This document shows, piece after piece, positions 56,201 through 64,000 of a DNA stretch of 64,000 bases. Below the pieces are notes generated by a model. That model had not been told where the DNA came from, made no database searches, and worked only from the letters and a program-made list of their open reading frames with translations. The DNA is taken from NCBI GenBank assembly GCA_900556485.1, contig USOX01000003.1:1-64000 (forward strand), written 5' to 3'. The stretch comes from an uncultured Dysgonomonas sp. (GTDB taxonomy: Bacteria; Bacteroidota; Bacteroidia; Bacteroidales; Dysgonomonadaceae). The position numbers and the translations under genes are program-made. Position 1 is the stretch's first letter. Each line of letters starts with the position of its first letter.

Positions 56201-58460
56201 TAGATTGCCATTGATATTTTATATTACCATCGCCTCCGCTACCGGCTGTTCCGGTAATCTGGTTTGGAGCAGTATTGTGACAGATAGTCTGGGCTCCACT
56301 TATGCTACCAACTACCAATTGTGGACGAACGGTTATAGCTGTTACTGTACTATATACAGGACCACACAATGCATTATCATTAGTCATACGTCTGTAATAA
56401 GTGGTAGAAGTTAAGACGCCCGGTGAATAAGCTACACCTGTAGCACCTGTGATATTTGTCCAACCACTAGTACCATTGGCACTGGACTGCCATTGATAAG
56501 TATATACTCCACTGCCACCAGTACTTGCATTACCGGTTATTGTTGCCGGTGTTGCATTATAACAGATAGTTTGATTTCCACCAATTGTTCCCGATACAAG
56601 GTTAGGACGTACTGTTATAGTAGTTACTGTACTATAAACTGTTTTACATGTATTGACAGTAGTACGGCGATAATATGTTGTAGTTGTCAATGCAGGCGGC
56701 GTATATGTCAAACCTGTAGCACCTGTGATATTTGTCCAACCACTAGTACCATTGGCACTGGACTGCCATTGATAAGTATATGCACCATTCCCTCCTGTAC
56801 TGACTGCACCTGTAATAGTTGCTGGCACAGTATTGTAGCAAATAGTCTGATTACCACCTATAGCCCCCGATTTTACTTCTGGGTATACAGTAATAGTAAA
56901 TGTTTTCGCTGTACCACTACAAGTGTTTTGTGTAGGTGTTACTGTAATAGTAACTGTCTGATTTGTAGTAGATGTATTATTTGTTGTGAATGCTGGTAAA
57001 TTACCAGATCCGCTACTAGCACTTAAACCAATAGAAGCTGCTGTTCCACTTGTAACTACCCAATTATATGTTGTATTTGGTAATGTGCTTCCTGTGAATA
57101 CAAATGTATTAGCAGGTACGGAAGTCCCATTACAATATGTTTTACTTGCAACATTATTTACTGTAGGGATATCGTCGTCCACGATGGTAACAGTTGTCTG
57201 AATTAGCGAACCACGTGTAACCAAATCATTACATGTTTCATTATCAATTGACATATTAAAAGTACGATTGCCATTACAAACAGTGTTTCCTAATATATCG
57301 ACATTATTCAAAGTGAATGTTTTAGGAGTACTATAATCCCCCGCAGGAATAATAAATCCTTTCGCAAATGAATAATCTGTATTTGCAACAGCATTACCTC
57401 CAGATATAGAAAAGTTGCAAATCTGATTTTCAACCAGAAACCCCTCACTTACTTTAATTGTAATATTAGCCTTATTTGTAGCATTACCTTCAGCCACATT
57501 GAAAGTTGCAGAAGTAAAATCTACTTTTACAGATTTGTTGCTTCCTGATTTTACAATCGGATCTGTTACAACCGTATTATCGAATTCTCCTTTTCCAACA
57601 TGGCCATAACCATGTAAAACTTGTTTTGCTTTAGTTTGACCCGCTGCTATATTCTCTAATACAAATTCAACAGCAATACCATCATCAATACAGCTAGAAT
57701 TAACTTTATTTTGAAGCATTAATTGTGCATTTATAGTAGCACGTCCACTATGGCCTGCTGTATAATGACTTCTAAATCCTCCTTTTGTTTTAAATCCATG
57801 ACATGATGGGCTTCTGGGATATGTACTATGATTACTACCAGAAGAAGAACATCCTGAAGTTGGTGTTTGAGCTGCAGTTCTATAGTCACCGACAAATTCT
57901 CCTGTAGTTGTAACATTTCTATAACCTGTCGATTGGTCATAGCCTAACACATAGGCATCATGATCAAGATATATGTGTACCGTTTCTGGCTTAGACAAAC
58001 CAGATGGGGCACGTACATAATAATCAACTAAAAAATAAGTCTGTCCTGTAGTATATTTTATGTTGATAGTAACATAAAATTTCTCACCGCTAATAGATGA
58101 TGTAACATAACCTGAAATACTAGTAGTCCACACACCTCCACTTTCTGCAGCAGTTGTTGTGGAACAAGCTGTTAAAGTTCTTTTTGCTGTACTAAAAGTA
58201 GTGCCATCATCGAAGCAAAAATTCAATTTCACAGAACTTCCACCAGTACTGGGAAATGTATATCCACTATAATATTGCGATATATTTCTACGATAAACAT
58301 GAAGAGCACCATCTGTCGTAAGCTTAATTTTTAACCCATCATCAAAGTTTACACTTTTTCCTCCATTTGGATTAAGAACCTGCTCTGACTGGGATGATGC
58401 ATCAATTCCGATAAATAATAATATCAGAATAACAAATAATGATTTAATATATTTTTGCAT
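53289..58460 (-). CDS. Giant T9SS-exported adhesin with Ig-like repeats
   Basis: About 1,723 aa. I start at 58460 (MQKYIKSLFVIL); a frame three codons longer is possible. A signal peptide ends near ASSQ. An N-terminal ~300-residue beta region follows, then a Calx-beta-like domain (about 305-435, ending TVTIVDDD), a PKD/Ig-like domain (440-530) and six tandem Ig-like repeats of about 94 residues. A further ~460-residue beta-rich region follows. The C-terminus is a type A T9SS sorting domain (YDMYGRLVHI ... LAKGVYVVKVQ). It should cross the outer membrane by T9SS and stay on the surface. It sits among fimbrial genes and is preceded by a 165-aa secreted protein. Confidence 0.92.
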   Translation of the reverse strand: MQKYIKSLFVILILLFIGIDASSQSEQVLNPNGGKSVNFDDGLKIKLTTDGALHVYRRNISQYYSGYTFPSTGGSSVKLNFCFDDGTTFSTAKRTLTACSTTTAAESGGVWTTSISGYVTSSISGEKFYVTINIKYTTGQTYFLVDYYVRAPSGLSKPETVHIYLDHDAYVLGYDQSTGYRNVTTTGEFVGDYRTAAQTPTSGCSSSGSNHSTYPRSPSCHGFKTKGGFRSHYTAGHSGRATINAQLMLQNKVNSSCIDDGIAVEFVLENIAAGQTKAKQVLHGYGHVGKGEFDNTVVTDPIVKSGSNKSVKVDFTSATFNVAEGNATNKANITIKVSEGFLVENQICNFSISGGNAVANTDYSFAKGFIIPAGDYSTPKTFTLNNVDILGNTVCNGNRTFNMSIDNETCNDLVTRGSLIQTTVTIVDDDIPTVNNVASKTYCNGTSVPANTFVFTGSTLPNTTYNWVVTSGTAASIGLSASSGSGNLPAFTTNNTSTTNQTVTITVTPTQNTCSGTAKTFTITVYPEVKSGAIGGNQTICYNTVPATITGAVSTGGNGAYTYQWQSSANGTSGWTNITGATGLTYTPPALTTTTYYRRTTVNTCKTVYSTVTTITVRPNLVSGTIGGNQTICYNATPATITGNASTGGSGVYTYQWQSSANGTSGWTNITGATGVAYSPGVLTSTTYYRRMTNDNALCGPVYSTVTAITVRPQLVVGSISGAQTICHNTAPNQITGTAGSGGDGNIKYQWQSSANGTSGWVNITGATAMSYTPGVLTTTTYYRREVKDGASCGTLYSNVIQITVRPQLVVGSISGAQTICHNTAPNQITGTAGSGGDGNIKYQWQSSANGTSGWANITGATAISYTPGVLTTTTYYRREVKDGASCGTLYSNVIQITVRPQLIVGSISGAQTICYNTTPAAITGTASTGGDGNIKYQWQSSTNGTSGWANITGATAISYSPGVLTATTYYRRETKDGASCGTLYSNVIQITVHPQVQVGSINGNPFTCAGVAPLIIKGTASSGGSSLSNLKYQWQSKVGGGSWTDISGATSQNYTPTVALTGDTYFRRVTTDSFCNTIKHYSNEFLIKVVATPTTLYWNQNATDNNWNNPLNWLNAQTGGVSVGMVPLACTDVHILGTTTTKYPSLDSNTPTDVYGVPVCKNITFHYGAELAFQHKLTYEKAHVQYNWGYYNNASPISNSQPSNNASGASCSKKKRDTWYALAAPLKSMASGDFSFAGYPLTWQGGFAVSHPVSGNSPELTVGDFSKAFAKNDVNLATTNNAIAVKVALYKNSTIGHDDHCNLEGLKGIIEIPYFEDPVKDALFAAHDYDKFTGESRFYYFNPNTLQIIHDPVGRMKRGDEAYRFIYEEKPASTWQAPTITVEGVDVAGYKKTVERTSTSSQKVMIGNPFMASINAYHFYEANKTKLNNVGYEVYNSSTQTWSAPKTYVAANNIAPLQAFIITLADNVTTADLLFPLEGTRALTGIGFRGQPLMLPEGRSLYIKTIVGDVESDYAVLDADSEKTLNLKKMIHPDGHATPEVFFVSGNGSDFNIVQYFDNGVNELAMGVKCSDTTNPIKLIFDNVGEFTAVNYMRPVLVDKHLGTEQDLTLNNTYQFTQRKTEEANQYIDADRFSLRLVSGETIIDSKKDDITIVYYQGQLAIESTQDIKHVEVYDMYGRLVHIDKGVNINPYIKSLALAKGVYVVKVQTVNGRTKVEKISVL
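55191..56879 (-). repeat. Six tandem Ig-like repeat units within the adhesin
   Basis: Units in transcription order are 56604-56879, 56322-56603, 56040-56321, 55758-56039, 55476-55757 and 55191-55475. Four middle units are exactly 282 bp. Each has an I-C pair near the start, YQWQSS and TYYRR. Units three and four differ at only about a dozen bases by my count, so they duplicated recently or have been homogenised. Confidence 0.9.
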
Positions 58461-58481
58461 ACAAAACATTTCTTTATTTTT

Positions 58482-58979
58482 TTACGATAGAATGAATAAA
58501 TAGAATCCTATAATTTCCACTCCTATATTTTCATCTACAGAATATCTTTGCGGTAAATCATCTGCCGCAGTTACATAGAGTATCCCATCCATCAATACAG
58601 CATAAGACTCTTCCTTTGTAATTTGATCTCCGAATCCGGAAGCTATATAAAATCGTCTTTCCGACTTAATATAATAACCTACTATATTATTGTCTTTATC
58701 ATAAAAATTGGTCCTATTCTCAAGAATCCTACAAGTACCTTTAGGGTCAGCGACCTCAATTTCACCTAAAACTAACTCCCACAATTTATTATTCTCTATC
58801 TTGTAAGACATTACACCTGCAGGCACAGGTACAAATGTTTTGCTATCAATTTTTTTAATAATATCTCTTGGGGCTTCACTTGTATTACCTAAACTACGTA
58901 TGCTCTGTGCCTCTACTCCGCCGACAAAACAAATCATCAGCAACATTATCAGCACTATCTTTATTTTTATCTTTTTCAT
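58482..58979 (-). CDS. Small secreted protein, 165 aa
   Basis: A signal peptide (MKKIKIKIVLIMLLMICFVGG) ends near VEAQ (about 25). The mature part is a strand-rich domain of 140 residues with no recognised motif. It starts 176 bp after the Mfa2-like gene and ends 21 bp before the adhesin, so it belongs to the same transcription unit. A role in export or anchoring of the adhesin is possible but unproven. Confidence 0.65.
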   Translation of the reverse strand: MKKIKIKIVLIMLLMICFVGGVEAQSIRSLGNTSEAPRDIIKKIDSKTFVPVPAGVMSYKIENNKLWELVLGEIEVADPKGTCRILENRTNFYDKDNNIVGYYIKSERRFYIASGFGDQITKEESYAVLMDGILYVTAADDLPQRYSVDENIGVEIIGFYLFILS

Positions 58980-59046
58980 ATCAGTGTTTTTTCTATTGTT
59001 TAATTTTATAATATGTTAATGTATAGGTTTTTAAAATCTTTTAAAT

Positions 59047-59121
59047 AAATCCTGCGAATCTCCCGACTCACAGGATTTTCCTTAACACAAACTTTACAAA
59101 ACTACACAACCCTTCGGTTGT
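59047..59121 (-). promoter_or_regulatory. Two hairpins in the 176-bp operon gap
   Basis: AAATCCTG pairs with CAGGATTT (59047-59078), and ACAACC pairs with GGTTGT around a tetraloop (59106-59121). TAGTTTTG (59097-59104, minus strand) fits TAnnTTTG. They may form an attenuator or mRNA-processing element between the fimbrial and adhesin parts of the operon. A terminator is possible but the U-tract is weak. Confidence 0.4.
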
Positions 59122-59155
59122 ATTTCCTTGATATATAATCGTTTTACACTAGTGT

Positions 59156-60190
59156 TTATAAATCTTCACTTTGATCTATTTCCGTTTCCCAGTCTTTCAC
59201 TGTCAGATTAATATCCAAGCCGATTTCTGGTTCTCCGGCAAATGTCAAATCTATTTGTATGATCTTATTAGCCTTAGGATAAAAGCCTACTTCCATTGGT
59301 GTAGTAGTCTTACCATAATAGCTTGCATTACCCAAAGGCATACTCACCTTAAACTTAAGTTTATTTGTTGTAACCTCTGTAGTAGACAAGTGAGCCGGAA
59401 TAATAAATTCCACTTTCTTAGCCTTGCGCTTTGGAGTTGACGAGTCAAACTCAAAATATTCACGCATCGGAACCGTTGATAAGGTTGGCGCTGTATGGCT
59501 TGGATACAAACCTCCATCCCATCGCAAACTTGTAGGCACATCATAAAGCTCTACAAAAGCCAAAGGATTGGATGTTGAAGTGATAGCATCAAAACCTGTA
59601 TACCTGTCCTCCATAGTAAATCTTACCATAGACACATTATGACGAGGTGTAACCGTACCTACTTGAGTATCTACACCATCAACTATTGTCACATTCGGCA
59701 TATATACATGATACAATTCTGGAGTCTGAAGCAGATATCCGCCTGATGTAGCAGTTTCCCACATTTTATCATTTGTCCTTCCTCCATCTACATACGGAGA
59801 CAAAGGATTTATAATCTTATCCAATAAATTTGTCTTACACATCAGTAATACATAATTCCAAGTACCTGTAGGTGCACTATTTGTATAAAGTACATCTGTA
59901 GATGGATTAGTTACATTCAACTGACGCCCCATAAACTTATCGTTTGTATCAAATCTGTACAATAGAGCATTATTTATCATCTCCATCGGAACAGCTTTTG
60001 TATTCAAAGTCAATCCGGCTGTTCTTTGCTCTTCCTGCTCTTCAATCACATCCTGGCTATTGCTGCAAGACTGGAAAGTCAACAATAAAAGTATCAGGAA
60101 CATTGCAAACACAAACAATACACCCCAAGCTTTTGCAACAAATATGAGCCGATGCATAACTGAGTTTTTATCTATTCTTATATTCATCAT
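59156..60190 (-). CDS. FimB/Mfa2-like fimbrial anchor lipoprotein
   Basis: A 344-aa lipoprotein with a long hydrophobic segment ending in FQSC, a lipobox-like site. The N-terminus is positively charged (MMNIRIDKNSVMHRL). The mature part is beta-rich, with VSMVRFTMEDRYTGFD and a C-terminal EIGLDINLTVKDWETE typical of FimB/Mfa2 minor fimbrial subunits, which anchor or terminate type V pili at the outer membrane. The start is 10 bp after the fimbrillin stop. The Mfa2 label rests on pattern and context. Confidence 0.78.
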   Translation of the reverse strand: MMNIRIDKNSVMHRLIFVAKAWGVLFVFAMFLILLLLTFQSCSNSQDVIEEQEEQRTAGLTLNTKAVPMEMINNALLYRFDTNDKFMGRQLNVTNPSTDVLYTNSAPTGTWNYVLLMCKTNLLDKIINPLSPYVDGGRTNDKMWETATSGGYLLQTPELYHVYMPNVTIVDGVDTQVGTVTPRHNVSMVRFTMEDRYTGFDAITSTSNPLAFVELYDVPTSLRWDGGLYPSHTAPTLSTVPMREYFEFDSSTPKRKAKKVEFIIPAHLSTTEVTTNKLKFKVSMPLGNASYYGKTTTPMEVGFYPKANKIIQIDLTFAGEPEIGLDINLTVKDWETEIDQSEDL

Positions 60191-60200
60191 ATTCCTCCTT

Positions 60201-61658
60201 TTACTTATATTTAGTACCTGTCCATGGGAATAGGTTTGGACCTATTTCCGTTTCCACCTCTATAGCATTATCTATTTTGGATTCGATATCCTCTGCCAGT
60301 GCCGAGCGCAAATTATTTACAGCTGTAGGGCTATACATTGACCCTAAACCCTTTATAGTGGTACTAAAACGGTATTGATTGTTACGTTTTATATAACTAT
60401 GCAAAGCTGATGTACCTGGTTTGTTCATTACCACAGGATAATAAGCCTTCACTGTTTTTAATAGTCCGTCCTTAGCACTCTTGAAGTTGAAACGAACTCC
60501 TATCACCAGATATGTAGGATTACCTTCTGTTGCATCATTCTCAAAAGTATAGAACCACAAAGGAGTACTACTGGTTTCTATATTATAATCGCGAGCAAAA
60601 ATCGGCTCACACAAATAGTCTGTATATACACTTCCTGAATTCAAATTATTAAGGCGTGAAGCGGTATTCAAATAAGCAAAACCATATTTACATCCATGTC
60701 CGAAATTATTATTAAGGCGATTGGTTGGTTGTTCGAAATAACGTGAACCTGTTTTTACATTCAACAAGAATATAGAATCGAGCTGATATGTATAATTAGC
60801 AGGTGCTACAGGAAATCCTGCCTCAAATTCCAGATTCGGAGCCGCCGAAAAATCGAATGTCACTTTCTTTAAAGCTACTCTGGCAACCAAACGCTCTACT
60901 AAAAATGGGTTTGTACCATCCGGTGTACCTATACTTGGATCCGGTAATACACCTGTCGGGCGTCCGCCATTAGATGTATATCCCATATAATGCTTAGTAC
61001 ACAGATTGTCGAACAATATATTTTCTTTATACCCACACATAGTGAGGTTTGTTTTCAGTTCGGAAGTATTTATCCCGCCAATAGGTCCTCCATCTTCGGG
61101 ATCAGGATAAGGAGTACTACCAGGATATGGTATTAATCCTTGATTTTTCAGTTCTTCAAATTTATTTTTGAACTCTGTTATATTTGTTACATCAGCAAAA
61201 GCGCCGACATTATCATCTGCCTTCGGTGCATTAACAATAACGTAAACATCTCTCTTACCGGCAGTAAGTTTTATTTGTTTTACTTCTGTTATTGGCTTGT
61301 ATTCCTGATCGTAGTTTTGCCCTAAAACGGGAACAGCTGTGCGTTTTACATGGGTATAACCATTTGCATCCAGTTTTCCTGGATCAGTTTCAGATTGCGA
61401 CCGGAAAATCAATACATCAACATTATAAATCTGACTTTCTGCTGTTGCGTCAGGATTCGATGCCGATTTTTGATTGCCTTGTTCCGGCTGGTTGAAACAT
61501 ATCGAAAGAGTGTGAACCTCCTCTTCCGTACCTCCACCTATGCCTTGCCCGTTTTGATCATCAGGATCCCCGATAATAACATTGTCTCCGGAACAAGAAT
61601 ATATAAGTCCCGCCAATAGTATTATTAGAGATACATTTATATATTTCTTTATATTCAT
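60201..61658 (-). CDS. Mfa1/FimA-like major fimbrillin lipoprotein
   Basis: A 485-aa pilin precursor with a lipobox at LIYSC (about 22). The mature N-terminus is acidic and Gly-rich. LSICFNQPEQ and VDVLIFR are the first strands of the type V pilin N-domain. The C-terminus EVETEIGPNLFPWTGTKYK resembles the donor strand that inserts into the next subunit after proteolysis. In the family, the precursor is lipidated, exported and cleaved before polymerisation. It is followed 10 bp later by the anchor gene. Confidence 0.85.
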   Translation of the reverse strand: MNIKKYINVSLIILLAGLIYSCSGDNVIIGDPDDQNGQGIGGGTEEEVHTLSICFNQPEQGNQKSASNPDATAESQIYNVDVLIFRSQSETDPGKLDANGYTHVKRTAVPVLGQNYDQEYKPITEVKQIKLTAGKRDVYVIVNAPKADDNVGAFADVTNITEFKNKFEELKNQGLIPYPGSTPYPDPEDGGPIGGINTSELKTNLTMCGYKENILFDNLCTKHYMGYTSNGGRPTGVLPDPSIGTPDGTNPFLVERLVARVALKKVTFDFSAAPNLEFEAGFPVAPANYTYQLDSIFLLNVKTGSRYFEQPTNRLNNNFGHGCKYGFAYLNTASRLNNLNSGSVYTDYLCEPIFARDYNIETSSTPLWFYTFENDATEGNPTYLVIGVRFNFKSAKDGLLKTVKAYYPVVMNKPGTSALHSYIKRNNQYRFSTTIKGLGSMYSPTAVNNLRSALAEDIESKIDNAIEVETEIGPNLFPWTGTKYK

Positions 61659-61758
61659 TTTTTACTTTATTTGTGCAACCTATTGTCTATTATAGAGTCT
61701 GCAAGTTTGTTTTTCTTTTGTCAGAATCGAATTATTGATTTCTGCGCATAAAATAGAG

Positions 61759-61814
61759 CTCCTTTTACCGGTTGTTTTCAAACCTTTTCCTTTTGCTTAC
61801 TCCGGCAAAAGGAG
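61759..61814 (-). promoter_or_regulatory. Mutually exclusive hairpins before fimbrillin
   Basis: The minus-strand RNA can pair CCTTTTGC with GCAAAAGG (61789-61812), or CTCCTTTTGCCGG with CCGGTAAAAGGAG (61802-61814 with 61759-61771, one G-U). The two share one strand, so they exclude each other. The 187-bp gap 61659-61846 has no other clear signal. Confidence 0.5.
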
Positions 61815-61846
61815 TCTTATAATTCAAATAATATAAATCTTATATT

Positions 61847-64000
61847 TTATTCAGTAATCGTGAAGCTTGCAACCTTGCCTTCTGTCGAGATCAAGATTTC
61901 AGGGCTGTTATCCGGTGTGCTAACCGAATTGATTTCCATTGCCAGTTTCTTAGCTCCAAGTTTTTCTCTGTCGAACAATACAATACCATTCAGGTTAACT
62001 GTACTGCGGTTTCCATCACCCCAGATACGAAGGTCGTGTAGATTTGTCAACACAAAGTCTTTACCTTCAGTTGCTGTTGTTTCAGAGTTAACCGAACATG
62101 TTACAGCTACATCACCACCGGTAGCATTTGTCAACAATGCGCCATCAGATGCTCTCAACAACGATACTTTGAAGAATCCTGATACAATGTTGTTCATACG
62201 TCCATGGTCTCCCAACGAAGTAATTGAAATCATAGCAGGTTGGTCAACTATAGTACCGGCACAACTCAACAATGTACTTTCGAAGCTTATATTAGCATCA
62301 TTGATAGCATGTATTTTGCTGAAATCTACAACTACAGTCTTAGGCAATTCGTAACGAGTATCGCTTAAAGTCTTCACATTAAATGTTCCTGTTTTAGCAC
62401 CTTTTGCAATCACAAGACGAGGAGCAACTCCCATATCGAAGTCTAATGCATCAGCAGTTCCTTTTCCGTAATTTCCTTCTATTACAATATCAGAACCTGT
62501 AGCATTTACTAACTCTTCGCCACTAGTTTTGAAGATACCCAATTCGTATACCACATCTTGTTTATCTTCTTGTCCATCCAATGTGCTAACCATCTTAACC
62601 AATACTTCCTGATCTTCGATTGTACCTACACCTATTGGTTTTACCAGATAGCTCTGACTTACATTAGCTAAACGCATTTCGAACAGTTTGCGGCCTTCCA
62701 TCAAGTTATTAGCCTTGATAGGCACTTCTACATCTTGTTTGATCATATAGCGTGTTGCACCATCGTTAGCAGGAACGAAAGATAAGCTACCTTTTACCGG
62801 TGTATAGTTGTTAGTTTCTGTAGCAGTACCTTCTTTAGTGTTATACTCTACTGTTACCGGTACAGGCACGCCTTGTTCAGTTGTAGAATATCCTGTTAAT
62901 GTTACAGTAAAGAATGCTGTAGTATATCCGTTTACTGGTTTGTTGATTCTTACATCAGATACATAAATACCATGACCAAGTTTAACAAGGCGGTTGTTCA
63001 TTCCTTTGAAAAGGATATCACCGCTTGAAGTAAAGTTTACATCATCAAACATACTCAGACGATCTTCGGTAGCCTGACGGTCGAACAACGTTTCACCCAT
63101 ATTAGAGATCATGCATACACGGCCGGTAGCAGTACTTGCCAGGAATGTTCCATTTGAGCTTATCTGAGTCCTGTCGAAATTTCCATCAGTTGATTTTTGA
63201 TAAATCTGACGGCCATCTTTTGCCAGCCCGATAATAGTACCTCTTCCACGATCAGAGTCAAATCCTACAACTACCGATTCTCCTGTTACAGGATCCATAC
63301 CCATTCCTGAGATTCTTCCATTCAGGATATATTTCTGAAGGTCAGTACCATCGCTACGTAGCAACGAATAGTAGCATTTATATCCGCCATTACCACCTAC
63401 AAGTACATTTCCGTTATTTGCGATAAACAGATGATCAAGAGTTGATAATTCTGTTACCGGAACTATTTCTTTATTAAATACGATATCTCCTTCAGCTCTG
63501 ATCTTCAAGATACGTCCTCCGGCAGAAACACTATTTCCGATAAGGAAGATATGATCGTCAGGAGAAGTTACCAATTTGTTGATATGGAATCCTCTGTCAG
63601 GAAGGTTAGTTACAAAGAAAGGTTTTCCTTTGTGGTCGATACGTACTACCGAAGCCAAAGCTCCGTCTTCGCCCGAAAATGCAGCATGTACATATTCAGT
63701 AGAGCTTCCTAATACTTCGAAGCCTACACATGGTCCACCTTCGTCAGAAACGAATTTGTAAACAACACGTCCTTTCGAATCCACTTTACCAAGCATACCT
63801 GCTCTCAAGCCACCTGTTTTTGGTTCAAATCCACCTAGAATAAGGCTTCCGTCTCTCAATACTTTTCCGCAGTAAAGATCACTTCCATCTTCTCCTAAGT
63901 AAACATCTGTTACAACATTACCTGTATTATCTACAACTACGGCACGTCCCGCAACGCGGTTTGTTTTCTTTTTCAATATCAGAGCCGGAGCTTGTCCGAT
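61847..64000 (-). CDS. Calx-beta surface protein, 5' end outside the window
   Basis: At least 717 residues are coded to the right edge; the frame is still open at 64000, and the only start seen there is a TTG at 63976, so the true start probably lies beyond. The first 340 residues repeat short strands with G-turns (DGSLILGGFEPKTGG; NGNVLVGGNGG; DHIFLIGNSV), a beta-propeller pattern. Calx-beta-like domains follow (about 345-460 and after). No T9SS domain is seen at its end. It heads the visible part of the fimbrial operon and shares Calx-beta character with the adhesin. Confidence 0.75.
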   Translation of the reverse strand: MGQAPALILKKKTNRVAGRAVVVDNTGNVVTDVYLGEDGSDLYCGKVLRDGSLILGGFEPKTGGLRAGMLGKVDSKGRVVYKFVSDEGGPCVGFEVLGSSTEYVHAAFSGEDGALASVVRIDHKGKPFFVTNLPDRGFHINKLVTSPDDHIFLIGNSVSAGGRILKIRAEGDIVFNKEIVPVTELSTLDHLFIANNGNVLVGGNGGYKCYYSLLRSDGTDLQKYILNGRISGMGMDPVTGESVVVGFDSDRGRGTIIGLAKDGRQIYQKSTDGNFDRTQISSNGTFLASTATGRVCMISNMGETLFDRQATEDRLSMFDDVNFTSSGDILFKGMNNRLVKLGHGIYVSDVRINKPVNGYTTAFFTVTLTGYSTTEQGVPVPVTVEYNTKEGTATETNNYTPVKGSLSFVPANDGATRYMIKQDVEVPIKANNLMEGRKLFEMRLANVSQSYLVKPIGVGTIEDQEVLVKMVSTLDGQEDKQDVVYELGIFKTSGEELVNATGSDIVIEGNYGKGTADALDFDMGVAPRLVIAKGAKTGTFNVKTLSDTRYELPKTVVVDFSKIHAINDANISFESTLLSCAGTIVDQPAMISITSLGDHGRMNNIVSGFFKVSLLRASDGALLTNATGGDVAVTCSVNSETTATEGKDFVLTNLHDLRIWGDGNRSTVNLNGIVLFDREKLGAKKLAMEINSVSTPDNSPEILISTEGKVASFTITE

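Noticed and set aside
55191..56879. Regular repeats as a CRISPR array
   Set aside because: Units are 282-bp in-frame coding repeats without unique spacers.

Overview
The window looks like the chromosome of a low-GC member of the Bacteroidales (Bacteroidetes), possibly Dysgonomonas-like; the genus is a guess. The evidence is direct: stable-RNA genes carry the phylum-specific promoter TTTG-N19-21-TAnnTTTG, Shine-Dalgarno sites are mostly absent, and the gene content includes a type IX secretion (T9SS) sorting domain, FimA/Mfa-type fimbrillins, an OMP_b-brl_3 TonB-type barrel, and DUF3078, DUF6132, DUF6913 and DUF4369 proteins.

Layout. 1-1.7 kb: an IS21-like terminus and a CTnDOT-type tyrosine recombinase facing the 3' end of tRNA-Ser, probably the edge of an integrated element. 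1.8-8.2 kb: housekeeping genes (ilvA, lepA, a flavin reductase, a GyrI-like protein, speA). 8.3-12.3 kb: a translationally coupled four-gene operon (ArnT/Rgt-like GT83, ArnC/RgtE-like GT2, tandem LAB_N membrane protein, UDP-glucuronate 4-epimerase) that reads as a uronic-acid envelope-glycan modification pathway. 12.4-15.2 kb: gcvT, pepT, and an SRP RNA-tRNA-Thr transcript with almost no spacer. 15.4-22.6 kb: a LytS/LytTR two-component pair, a TonB-type outer-membrane protein, a DUF1801 protein and a Kef-type antiporter. 23-31.5 kb: a DUF3078 barrel, initiator tRNA, orphan small proteins, a GH127-type glycosidase, a TPR protein and pheS. 31.8-45 kb: a DUF6132/thioredoxin pair, fbaB, an HprK/PEPCK-like P-loop protein, tRNA-Arg, dapA, a large MG2-like secreted protein, a TlpA-like thioredoxin, galK and ligA. 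45.6-51.2 kb: a complete RND tripartite efflux system.

51.3-64 kb: nine co-oriented minus-strand genes that run off the right edge. In transcription order they are a Calx-beta surface protein, an Mfa1/FimA-like fimbrillin lipoprotein, an Mfa2/FimB-like lipoprotein, a small secreted protein, a 1.7-kDa-residue-scale (about 1,720 aa) T9SS adhesin with six Ig-like repeats, an unknown 127-aa protein, an outer-membrane barrel, an unknown 161-aa protein and a bactofilin. This combination of fimbrial subunits, a T9SS adhesin, an outer-membrane protein and a cytoplasmic cytoskeletal polymer is the best candidate for an undescribed system. My inference is a surface appendage whose placement is coupled to a bactofilin scaffold.

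The intergenic DNA holds at least three families of short dispersed repeats, several of them imperfectly palindromic, and many hairpin terminators. All function calls come from reading the sequence by eye; no database search was run.
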